Shown piece by piece: positions 8,532 through 15,581 of a stretch of 15,581 nt of DNA. A model generated the notes under the pieces. It made no database searches and had not been told where the DNA came from. It worked only from the letters and a program-made list of their open reading frames with translations. Every line of letters starts with the position of its first letter. Position 1 is the stretch's first letter. This stretch comes from Cudoniella acicularis (Eukaryota; Ascomycota; Leotiomycetes; Helotiales; Helotiaceae), in NCBI GenBank assembly GCA_013054445.1, contig JAAMPI010001354.1, forward strand, positions 1 through 15,581, in the 5' to 3' direction. Both the position numbers and the translations under genes were made by a program.

Positions 8532-9969
8532 CTAATCCGGAACAAGAAGAGTCCATTCGTGGTTCGGTTGTACGCGATTATTGAAAAGGGAGTCGAGAAA
8601 GTAAGCTTCCTCACGAGCTGCTTCAATTTCAACAAGATCCTCCAACTCCGAGGGATTATATTTTTTCTGGCCTTCACCCAAATTCGTATGATGCGCTGAG
8701 CCACGTGCTCATTCCTCTGGCGAAGTTTAATGTAAGCCCGCCACCAAAGTTGCTTCGCCTGTTGAGAAGATACAGCTTCGTACACGCGTGCTTCTTCGAA
8801 CGTTGTAGAATTCTTGAAAGAAAAAGTATGGATGTATCCCTTTGGGTGCGCCAAGAAAGGCACGGTGGTGGGCGGCAAGATGACTTTTGTGGGAGTTGCT
8901 GAGGATACCTTCGACCGGCCGGGTAGAGAGTAACGATAAAGCCCAATTCTCGGCATCTTCCTTGCTCATATTGAAATGTTTGACTGCTGATGCAACCATG
9001 TCGGACTTCCACGAGACCGATGTATCTGGCGGCATCTTATCGGCAAGGACCGCAGATTGTCCTGTTGAATTTCTGTCTGTATCTTGACGGTCATCGTCTA
9101 GGTTGGAAAATGCGCTGTGGAAGGAATCTAAGGATTGCACAGAGCTCATTGCCTGTGGATTTTGCGTCGCCTGGGGCATATTTAGTAAAGGATTTATCGA
9201 GATCTTTTTCGTGTTGGAGGGCGCGGATATTAAAGGAAGCAGTTTTGGAAGAGAGCTTTGTTCACCACAGACTGATTCAGAAATTTGAGTTGATATGTTG
9301 ACAGTTCCTTGGGCACTCTGGGCGTTGTTTTGAACCTGATCGGAGATTTCAGGGCTAACAGCCTGACAGTTATCTAGGCCACAGGGTATAGCTTTACAAT
9401 CCCGTGTTGTGGAGAGCAATGAGAGTGCCGCTAATGTATGCTCCGTTTCCGCGACTCGGGTCAATTGTTTCCTTCGACAGTGGTTGATCCAGAGACCTTT
9501 GGAGTAGACTGTGGTCGGATAGCCCAAGAGCATCAATCATAAGATCAGCTTTGAGGACGTTCATGAAACTCAGCGTACTCATTAAACTCAATTTCAGATC
9601 CCTTAATCTGGCTAGCAGCTTCCTGATCTCCTTCTCCTTGTAAATCCATCTTACCCTAGCCCAAACTTTGCCGCTTCGCATTTTTCCAAGGATACGGTCG
9701 ACCTTCATACATATTGTCGCGCAATCTCCAATTATTTTGGCCGTGAGTCTGTGGATATGATCTGCATACGGTTTCTCTTTGTCCAGGAGGGTGTAAAGTA
9801 ATTGCGGCTCTTCAGCAAAGGTCTCTAGATCCCGTGCCAGGTCATTGATATCAGAAGGCGCACTGGACAGCACGTCCGAAATTTGGTAAAGATCCTTCGA
9901 GATGGAATATAGTGTCCTGACAAGCCCCGCTACAGTGGCGATTGTGCCCAGTACCTCGAGGTCAGACAT
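8532..9969 (-). pseudogene. Helo_like_N-type (fungal STAND N-terminal domain) gene split by three frameshifts
   Basis: The start ATG is at 9969-9967, and the first residues (MSDLEVLGTIATVAGLV) match the start of fungal N-terminal domains found in STAND/NLR-like proteins. The protein-like frame changes three times. One extra base lies near the CCC at 9460-9458, and one extra near TTT 8858-8856 or CCC 8872-8870. One base is missing at the A-run 8666-8661. Following these shifts gives about 478 codons with no internal stop, ending at TAG 8534-8532. In order: a helical N-terminal domain (~1-165), a Ser/Gln-rich linker, a HFNMSKEDAENWAL helix (about codons 327-340), a FEEARVYE segment, and AKQLWWRAYIKLRQRNE with an IQ-like IIRIWVKARKK. 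An acidic KYNPSELEDLVEIEAAREE and a C-terminal NHEWTLLVPD follow. No intron with valid ends explains the shifts. They could be real decay or sequence error. There is no NACHT domain. Function is unknown; self/non-self signalling is an inference from the domain. Confidence 0.7.
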
Positions 9970-10640
9970 TGATGCTTCCGAATGAATATATGGGCTTCAG
10001 AACTTGCTTCTGGGACCGGGAATCGATTAAGTGATAAGAAAATGGATATTAGAGTATCTGGAAAAGGTAATCGAAATTGCTGAATTGAAGTAAGTCTACT
10101 TTGAACTCGGCTGGAGATTTGTGACTGAGGTGGGTTTTGTTTAATCGATGAAATGCCCATGGCTCAGATGGCTGTAGATTGAACGGTAACACGGTTATCT
10201 ATATTTTTGAGGCTGCGATGACGAGAGCTGACCAATTGGACCATGTATAGGTTGATAAATGAGGAATTCCCCCATTCCGGAGGTTGACCCACTTGGGTAA
10301 TTGAAGCATTAATTAATTCTCTTCGCTGCAGCGACCGGGTTCAGACAGAAGGCGGTGAACTTCTCTCCCCTCCTTGTGTCTGACAGCAACTTGCTGTTTG
10401 CAACTCCTATTTTAGTAATAGAGGAATTATGTTTAAAGGTGAAGCTTGAAATATTAACTTGAAAGCAGAAGCGATGTTGAGTTTGATTCTAAAAATGGCT
10501 CGGCGCTAGTAATACGCTAGGCGATTAGCCAAGGCTGTCCTTCCAGAAGACTCCAGAATCGAGATCAGCAAGACTAATCCGTTCAACCTTCAGCCTCGCC
10601 ACCGTGACGACTACAACTCTGCCTACAACTTCATCATTTA
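9970..10640. other. Intergenic region with a short coding-like relic at its right end
   Basis: It holds the upstream region of the Helo_like_N gene; a minus-strand 76-codon frame there has no protein-like motif. At 10513-10638 (+) an open stretch of 42 codons has even, protein-like composition (AKAVLPEDSR, TNPFNLQPRHRDDYNSAYNF). It ends in TAG formed by the TA target site plus the first base of the inverted-repeat element. No family was recognised. It may be a gene fragment left at the insertion site. Confidence 0.4.
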
Positions 10641-11016
10641 GGTGCGATTGTTATAGCGACAAGCCACAAGGCATCAACAAAACCACACCCAAAACCACCC
10701 TGGTGCACCAACGCCGCTTTATCTCGCTTAAGAAAAGAACTTAGAAAAAAAAATAGGTCGATGTAAATACAATTATAGCACAAGTAACTCGGGCAAATTT
10801 AGAATTTTTAAAACTGCATTCGAATTGCATTATTTACGCATAGAATACGGGGCTAGAAGGAAGCTAATTCTATAGTGTGGTTAGTTGTCGCAAAAGGCAT
10901 GCTTTTAGTATTGTTAGAGGGGGGATATCACTTGTTAAAATGGCATGAGTGCCTGACGACAGGGGTTTAAATGGGTGGGTTGGTGCCTTGTGGCTTGTCG
11001 CCATTTTAATCGTACC
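10641..11016. mobile_element. 376-bp TA-flanked inverted-repeat element (MITE-like)
   Basis: The ends are imperfect inverted repeats of about 40 bp: 10641-10680 beginning GGTGCGATTG, and 11016 back to about 10977 reading GGTACGATTA on the other strand. They share an exact 19-bp core (GCGACAAGCCACAAGGCA plus flanking agreement). Each end is bordered by TA (10639-10640 and 11017-11018), the target duplication used by Tc1/mariner/pogo-type elements. The interior has no coding frame, so this is a non-autonomous element needing a transposase from elsewhere. Arm differences are mostly transitions, so light RIP is possible. It lies downstream of RPT5, about 320 bp past its stop. Confidence 0.75.
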
Positions 11017-11336
11017 TAATTTTATGTGTTATGGGGAAGAATTTGGAAGTTTCATGAGGGTAAAGGGGACGAACCGCGAGTAGTCCCCTGCCGTAATGAG
11101 AGTCGCTTGAGTATAGTAATTATTCTGGGATTGTCGTAACAATTAATATCTAACTCGATAGGAGTTGTCTGCAAGGGCTAGGTGCAGATATTTCGCGCTT
11201 GTATAGTGATTAACCCGAACAAAGCGATAGCCGCTCACACTTTCAAGGGTAAAGTCCATCACGGGAAAGTGTTCATGTTTTGTCTATGATTACAAGGCTC
11301 ATTCTGCAAGCCATGCCGAACTCCCAAATACCACGC
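11017..11336. other. 3' flank of RPT5
   Basis: No gene was found. It should contain the RPT5 3' UTR and poly(A) region, read on the minus strand, though I see no decisive signal. A 7-bp hairpin (aggggac at 11064-11070, gtcccct at 11083-11089, 12-base loop) is present; its meaning is unknown. Confidence 0.5.
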
Positions 11337-12832
11337 TCAAGCATACAGGCTCAGGACTTCCTTCTTCTTGGCCTGAACTTCCGCTATTGCATCGACGTAG
11401 TGCTCGTGGCTGATCTTGTTCTTTCCCATCCGCAGTGCAATCATCCCCGCCTCAACGCAAACGGCTTTCAACTGGGCACCTCCAAATTCATCCGTACTTC
11501 GTGCCAGCTCAGGCCAGTTAACTGCATCGTCAACAGTCATCTTTCTGCTATGAATCTTTAAGATTTGTGCTCGGGCTTCTTCGTTTGGCAAGGGAAATTC
11601 GATCTTCCTATCCAGACGTCCAGAACGCAGTAAAGCGGGATCCAACACATCGACTCTGTTCGTAGCTGCGAGAACCTTGATCCGGTCATCGGAAGCAAAA
11701 CCATCAAGTTGATTGAGCAGTTCCAACATGGTTCTCTGAACCTCTCGGTCTCCACTCTTCTCGCTGTCGAAACGCTTCGTTCCCACAGCATCCAACTCGT
11801 CGATGAAAATAATCGCAGGCGCCTTCTCCTTGGCCAGCGCAAAGCAGTCTCGAACTAACTTAGCACCGTCACCAATAAACATTTGTACAAGTTGAGGACC
11901 GGCGAGCTTAAGAAAAGTGGCATCGGTTTGAGCGGCACATGCTCGAGCAAGGAGGGTTTTGCCGGTACCAGGAGGTCCATACATGAGAGCACCTGTAGGA
12001 ATTAGTCTGCGTGTTACTTCGCGCTACATTCGGTGGATTGCATACCCTTTGGAGCTTTGATACCGATTTTCTTGAATCGCTCCGCCTCCTTCATCGGCCA
12101 TACTATTGCCTCCACCAACTCCTCAATCTGCTTATCCAAACCTCCAACATCGGTGTATTTCTCTGTTGGCTTCTCATCAACCTCCATAGCCTTTACTCTG
12201 CTATCATATTCGGCAGGTAATGTGTCTAAAACGAGGTATGAATCTTTGTTAACACCAATCAAATCACCAGGCTTCAGCTGTTCGGGATCAACGAGACCAA
12301 TAAGAGGAAGGAAGATTGTTTGTCGGGTTGATGTCTTGATGACTGCGGATTTTCCAACACGTGTAGCATCCAAGTCGATATTTGCACCCTCTTCTTGTGA
12401 TTCGGCTGTTGGGTCGAGATCGAGCAGTTCAACAACGTTGCCAACGAGGTAAGGTAATTGTCTGCAAACGGAATGTCAGATCATCACAATTCTTCATTTC
12501 GCATCGCAAGGCATCTACCTGTTATTCTCAATCTTGTCCAGGTTGTCCTTGATCTTCTCGCCCATCGTAGCCTTTTCATGTGATAAACGTTGGTACTCGC
12601 TCTTCATGATTCGCGAATCGTTCTCCAGAAGGCGTTTCCGCGTGAGGATGTCTTGTGTGCTGAGGTTATAGATCTCCTCGTCTATGGGGTCCTCTTCCTT
12701 TTCTTCTGGTTCAGCATCCTTCATTTCCGCATCGCCATTTTGATCCGATTTCTTGTCCTTGTCCTTGTCGCCATCACCCTTCTTGTCCTGGTTCTCCCGC
12801 TCAAGATCATCGAGATCTTCTAACGTAGACAT
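11337..12832 (-). CDS. RPT5: 26S proteasome regulatory particle ATPase Rpt5 (subunit 6A)
   Basis: Three exons, 12832-12519, 12461-12046 and 11992-11337, give 461 residues; yeast and human proteins are about 435-440. It is one of six AAA+ ATPases in the base ring of the 26S proteasome, which unfold ubiquitinated substrates and thread them into the 20S core, in nucleus and cytosol. Residues 1-60 are acidic and Lys-rich. A coiled coil lies at about 60-105, an OB-fold at about 110-190 ([17 protein letters not shown]), and the AAA domain follows from about 210. Visible motifs: Walker A GPPGTGKT (249-256), pore loop MFIG (281-284), Walker B IIFIDE (304-309), an ATNR sensor-1 segment, and the [14 protein letters not shown] arginine-finger region. 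The C-terminus LYA is an HbYX motif that docks into the 20S alpha ring and opens its gate. The start at 12832 was chosen because [13 protein letters not shown] is the usual fungal N-terminus; an in-frame ATG at 12937 would add 35 atypical residues. The gene is intact. It is divergent with TFIIB; no yeast-type PACE element was seen upstream. Confidence 0.97.
11993..12045 (-). other. RPT5 intron 2
   Basis: 53 nt, donor GTATGC, branch-like GACTAAT, acceptor CCTACAG. Removing it restores [16 protein letters not shown], the sequence leading into Walker A; the Gly codon is split G|GT. Read through, the frame would end at TAA within the intron. Confidence 0.95.
12462..12518 (-). other. RPT5 intron 1
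   Basis: 57 nt, donor GTAGAT, CTGAC branch-like site, acceptor TTTGCAG. Removing it joins NNR to [13 protein letters not shown], the expected Rpt5 continuation; the Arg codon is split AG|A. Confidence 0.93.
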
Positions 12833-13719
12833 GGTTGCGGGTGATGTGATGCGTTGATGGGGGAGGAATAGGGTATTGAATTTGCAACCAAGGGATAGAA
12901 GGATATCGAAGTTGAATGTTGTTGCTGGAAGCTTCAAATTGACATGGAGCTTCCAGAGTCGCGTAGCGAGATCTCAGGCAGCTTCGTCTCCGTAAGCCGA
13001 CTCCAACCAGCACGTGATGACTGATCTTGCCGCAGCAATCCTTTAGCGTAGGCTTCTTTCCGGCTACTTCTTCCCAACCCCTTCGCACACTCTTCCTTTG
13101 ACCTCCATCTCCCATTCACGCTCGCTCGCTCGCCATCACGAAGAACGTCGTCTGTCGCTTTCAATAACTCCAAAGTTGCCGGTCATCTTTCCAGCGATAG
13201 TAACTGACAACTTCCAACGACCCTGAACCTTCACAGACGCCTTCACTGGTCATTTTGTTCTGAGAGGATTCTACCGTCGGGCGACAGCAGCAATTTCTCA
13301 CCTTTCGACGTCTCCCCATTTCAATCTATCTTCCTCCACATCTTCGATAGCGTCCCTTTCATCTCCATATTTATGCGATACGGTCTCTACGCTACAGCGT
13401 ATAATCCACAGGCAATCGCAAATCGCCACCAGCGTTTTCCCACCGCACAGCCCCTCGCGAAAGTGATAGAATTAGCGGCTGTCGATCTCTCTCGACCTCC
13501 GTCGAGAGCCTGAAGTGATATTCAGTCAACACCGTCAAACTGCATTCTCCACTTTTCGTCAAGCTCTCCACCACCCTCCTCTGCATCAAACCTACCAAGG
13601 ATCTCAGGGCCCGCACTGCCATATCGCGCAAGAGAAGAGAAGTCCGTCGCAAACCCAAGCGTCGTCCAGTCTTCGACGAACTTGATAACATCTATCGGCC
13701 AAAGCCATACAAACCAAAG
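12833..13719. promoter_or_regulatory. Shared divergent promoter region of RPT5 and the TFIIB gene
   Basis: 887 bp separate two outward-facing start codons. The half nearer TFIIB is CT-rich on the plus strand (about 13240-13690), typical of fungal promoters and 5' leaders. Several minus-strand frames here (for example 13691-13392 and 13173-12934) have no protein family character and are not called. The frame upstream of the TFIIB ATG stays open back to a TGA near 13515 but contains no in-frame ATG. Both starts have A at -3. No TATA box could be assigned. Confidence 0.7.
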
Positions 13720-14835
13720 ATGATCCCTCAAACTGCCCCGGACAAGGGGTCGGCAGAATGGAATCAAAACTTGAATATGACCCTCATGTGCAAGGACTGC
13801 AAGGAATTTCCGCCGAATCTGGTTGAGGAATTCTCATCTGGGGACATGGTCTGTGGCTCTTGCGGCCTGGTTCTTGGTGATCGTATTGTCGACACCCGAT
13901 CTGAGTGGCGTACCTTCTCAAATGACGACCAAGGCAATGATGACCCATCTCGTGTTGGTGATGGCGCCAATCCTCTTCTCAACGGTTCTCAACTTCAGAC
14001 TACTATCGCATTTGGCGACGGCAATGCCCGAAGCCGAGATCTTCTCCGTGCCCAAGGCAAATCAGCTAATGATAAAGCTACCAAGGGTCTTCTGGCAGCA
14101 TACAAAGAAATCGGTGCTCATTGCGACGCCGTCAATATCCCCAAGAATGTGTCCGATACTGCCAAGCACCTTTTCAAACTCGTCGATGACGCTAAAGCAT
14201 TCAAAGGCAAATCCCAAGAAGCCATAATCGCTGGATGTATCTTCATCGCCTGCCGCCAGTGCGGCGTTCCCCGAACCTTCAGAGAAATCTACGCCCTAAC
14301 CAAGGTTTCGAAGAAGGATATTGGTCGAACTTTCAAGGCATTAGAGAAGTTCTTCGCCCAAGACAGTAATAGTAAGATCGCGATGGCTACTGCTGCTGGT
14401 GGTAAGTTGCGTGTGATTGCTATAACTATCTTGAAACATATTAACACACCATTTAAAGGAAATCTTCAAGCAACAGATGCCTACAAGAACACTACATCTA
14501 CGAATGCCAAAGACCTCTGCCTCCGTTACTGCAGTCAACTTGGTCTCAAGTCTCAGCAGTTTGTTAAAGTCTCACAAGGACTTGCAGACAAAATGTCCAC
14601 CGTCGGCGATCTTGCTGGTCGATCCCCCCTCTCCGTTGCCGCTGCCTGTATTTACATGGCTTCGTACTTGCTCGGCAAGCCAAAGACGCCGAAAGAGATC
14701 TCGCAGGTTGCAGGTGTTAGTGATGGAACTATCCGAACTGCATACAAATACTTGTACCAGGAGCGCGAGAGATTGATCGAGCCGGAGTGGATCTCAGATG
14801 GCAAGGGCAAGATGGAGAACCTTCCAGTCGGCTAA
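13720..14835 (+). CDS. Transcription initiation factor IIB (TFIIB)
   Basis: TFIIB bridges TBP-bound promoter DNA and RNA polymerase II and helps select the start site; it is the product of SUA7 in yeast. Unspliced, the frame gives 371 residues. A zinc ribbon uses Cys24, Cys27, Cys45 and Cys48. The B-reader/linker GDRIVDTRSEWRTFSND (about 53-69) is followed by cyclin repeat 1 at about 120-210 (IIAGCIFIACRQ, TFREIYALTKVSKKDIG). Cyclin repeat 2 is at about 265-360 in unspliced numbering (SPLSVAAACIYMASYLLG, TPKEISQVAGVSDGTIRTAYKYLY). The C-terminus DGKGKMENLPVG looks complete. The residues between the repeats, starting KLRVIAITILKHINTPFK, are atypical, AT-rich and sit behind a perfect GTAAGT. 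I infer an in-frame intron from 14402, most likely ending at 14476, which leaves 346 residues, close to yeast's 345. The ATG at 13720 was chosen because no in-frame ATG lies upstream and the N-terminus fits fungal TFIIB. Confidence 0.96.
   Translation: MIPQTAPDKGSAEWNQNLNMTLMCKDCKEFPPNLVEEFSSGDMVCGSCGLVLGDRIVDTRSEWRTFSNDDQGNDDPSRVGDGANPLLNGSQLQTTIAFGDGNARSRDLLRAQGKSANDKATKGLLAAYKEIGAHCDAVNIPKNVSDTAKHLFKLVDDAKAFKGKSQEAIIAGCIFIACRQCGVPRTFREIYALTKVSKKDIGRTFKALEKFFAQDSNSKIAMATAAGGKLRVIAITILKHINTPFKGNLQATDAYKNTTSTNAKDLCLRYCSQLGLKSQQFVKVSQGLADKMSTVGDLAGRSPLSVAAACIYMASYLLGKPKTPKEISQVAGVSDGTIRTAYKYLYQERERLIEPEWISDGKGKMENLPVG
14402..14476 (+). other. Probable stopless, in-frame intron in the TFIIB gene
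   Basis: The donor GTAAGT at 14402 is consensus, and the segment is AT-rich, with branch-like TATAAC and ATTAACAC. Three acceptors, AAAG ending 14458, CAAG ending 14470 and ACAG ending 14476, would remove 57, 69 or 75 nt, all multiples of three. CAG at 14476 is the best acceptor by consensus and gives ATAAGG-DAYKNTTST. The segment has no stop, so the unspliced frame stays open. Confidence 0.7.
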
Positions 14836-15400
14836 TGGGTGATACCATATTCAGATTGATAAGGCCAGACTTATGGAAGAACTTGAGGCGTGGGCTGGGT
14901 CACTGAAAATTGTGGATTATTCTGCTTTTCATTTGCTATGGATCATCGCGTTTATGCACCGATCGTTGATACAGCAATTGATTTATGGCGGAACCAGTCT
15001 GGGCATCGGCATTGATGAGCAGCTAATGGCGTGGTGAAACCAGAGGAAGAACGGTCATCATAATGCAATGACATTATCATGGTCTAGCACGCCAGATAGA
15101 GAATAGAAGCAAGTGCAAAATAATTGAGCAACCTGTGTGTTATACTCTAAAGTCAAACGATTCATCGAAGTACCTCATTGTGTGAAACGCTGCTTATGCT
15201 CATGGGTGATTGCCTGTTCCTCTTTTATTCATAACAGCTGTATCATTCAGCTCCATGACCCTATGCAGATACTGTCCTGCTCAATCCATGTGCGTAGATA
15301 CGGTTGTATTGAGAAGAACCATATCGCCACCTTGAACGATAGACCCTGACTCCATATGCGTTTTACTATTAGTAGAAAATCTAACAACAGCTTCAAGGTC
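14836..15400. other. 3' flank of the TFIIB gene
   Basis: No gene is supported. A 70-codon plus-strand frame at 15137-15349 has Cys/His-rich, irregular composition and no motif, and probably arises by chance. The region lies between convergent genes (TFIIB on plus, the partial gene on minus) and should hold both 3' ends. Confidence 0.55.
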
Positions 15401-15412
15401 CTATGTTAAAGT

Positions 15413-15581
15413 CCCCTTTCCCTTATCCTTCTCGTTCTCACCCTCTTCCCCACTAACCTTCACCCACTCCTCCTTCCCCCTCCCCCTCCTCACGAACCTT
15501 CACCCCCTCCTCCTCTTCCTTTCTAATCCTCTCCCTAACCCTCATCAACGCCTTCCCTAGTAAATTCATCCCCCACCTCTT
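15413..15581. repeat. Pyrimidine-rich low-complexity tract with a degenerate 40-bp repeat
   Basis: The plus strand is mostly C and T. The word aaccttcaccc occurs at 15455-15465 and again at 15495-15505, each followed by CTCCTCC-type sequence, so a degenerate unit of about 40 bp is repeated. It overlaps the partial minus-strand gene and encodes its charged tail. Confidence 0.6.
15453..15581 (-). CDS. C-terminal end of an unidentified gene running off the window
   Basis: The minus strand is open from the window edge to TAG 15455-15453, giving 42 residues. It starts with a structured-looking KRWGMNLLGKALMRVRERIR, followed by a Glu/Gly-rich tail. An alternative frame, one base off, continues as EEWVKVSGEEGENEKDKGKG to TAG 15403-15401. 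The two frames meet in a G-rich stretch, so a one-base error or mutation there could have moved the stop. No family was recognised; most of the gene lies outside. Confidence 0.45.
   Translation of the reverse strand, partial: KRWGMNLLGKALMRVRERIRKEEEEGVKVREEGEGEGGVGEG

Noticed and set aside
8674..9301. Several plus- and minus-strand frames of 60-112 codons
   Set aside because: They are alternative frames of the Helo_like_N-type gene; the protein-like path runs through the minus-strand frames described for that gene.
10321..10360. tRNA-like gggttcaga word
   Set aside because: No matching acceptor, D or anticodon stems could be folded around it.
11064..11089. 7-bp hairpin with 12-base loop downstream of RPT5
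   Set aside because: Short stems like this are expected by chance, and fungal polymerase II genes do not use such hairpins as terminators.
12033..12452. 139-codon plus-strand open frame
   Set aside because: It is the antisense shadow of RPT5 exon 2.
13392..13767. Minus-strand frames of 99 and 81 codons in the spacer and over the TFIIB start
   Set aside because: Promoter/leader sequence with biased CT content; no protein-family features, and one overlaps the TFIIB start.
15137..15349. 70-codon plus-strand open frame
   Set aside because: Composition is irregular, no recognisable domain, and it lies in the 3' flank between convergent genes.
1..15581. CRISPR arrays, bacterial operons or ribosome binding sites
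   Set aside because: Introns, RIP signature and eukaryotic housekeeping proteins show a fungal nuclear sequence; no regularly spaced repeats were seen.

Overview
The window looks like nuclear DNA of a filamentous ascomycete (Pezizomycotina). Evidence: genes carry short GT-AG introns of about 49-75 nt with CTNAY-type branch sites. Two housekeeping proteins, the 26S proteasome ATPase Rpt5 and the general transcription factor TFIIB, have fungal sequence character. The left third is AT-rich, poor in CA/TG, and full of Gln-to-stop changes, which is the signature of repeat-induced point mutation (RIP). A Leotiomycete is my best guess, from recall of related proteins only.

Layout. 1-~840: very AT-rich, no gene, with one small GC-rich palindromic island. 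~841-2134 (+): RIP-killed gene with a protein-kinase-like fold, reading frame and one intron still in phase. 2135-3231: RIP-type DNA, nothing recognised. 3232-3714 (-): a second RIP-killed coding relic with a long hydrophobic segment, no family recognised. 3672-3941: inverted repeat around a cluster of scattered N bases. ~3901-5180 (+): RIP-killed C-terminal half of a FluG/DUF3435-type protein (tyrosine-recombinase-like core plus C-terminal zinc-finger-like segment). The RIP damage fades near 4850, inside this relic.

5401-9969 is a transition zone of minus-strand accessory genes, mostly damaged: a coiled-coil gene with three stops and two frameshifts (5401-6561); a fragment resembling the helical N-terminus of fungal STAND proteins (7858-8387); and a Helo_like_N-type gene that is free of stops but split by three single-base frameshifts, each placed at or near a short homopolymer (8532-9969). 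A 376-bp TA-flanked terminal-inverted-repeat element (10641-11016) lies between this zone and the housekeeping block.

11337-14835 is a divergent housekeeping pair: RPT5 (-, three exons) and the TFIIB gene (+), sharing an 887-bp spacer. TFIIB appears to carry an intron that is stopless and a multiple of three long, so a plain ORF call retains it. The right end (15453-15581, -) holds the C-terminal end of another gene in purine-rich sequence.

The main interest is a RIP-killed DUF3435 relic (the family that includes Starship captains) next to decaying NLR-like genes, with the edge of RIP damage recorded inside one gene. Whether this was a Starship cannot be decided from the window.
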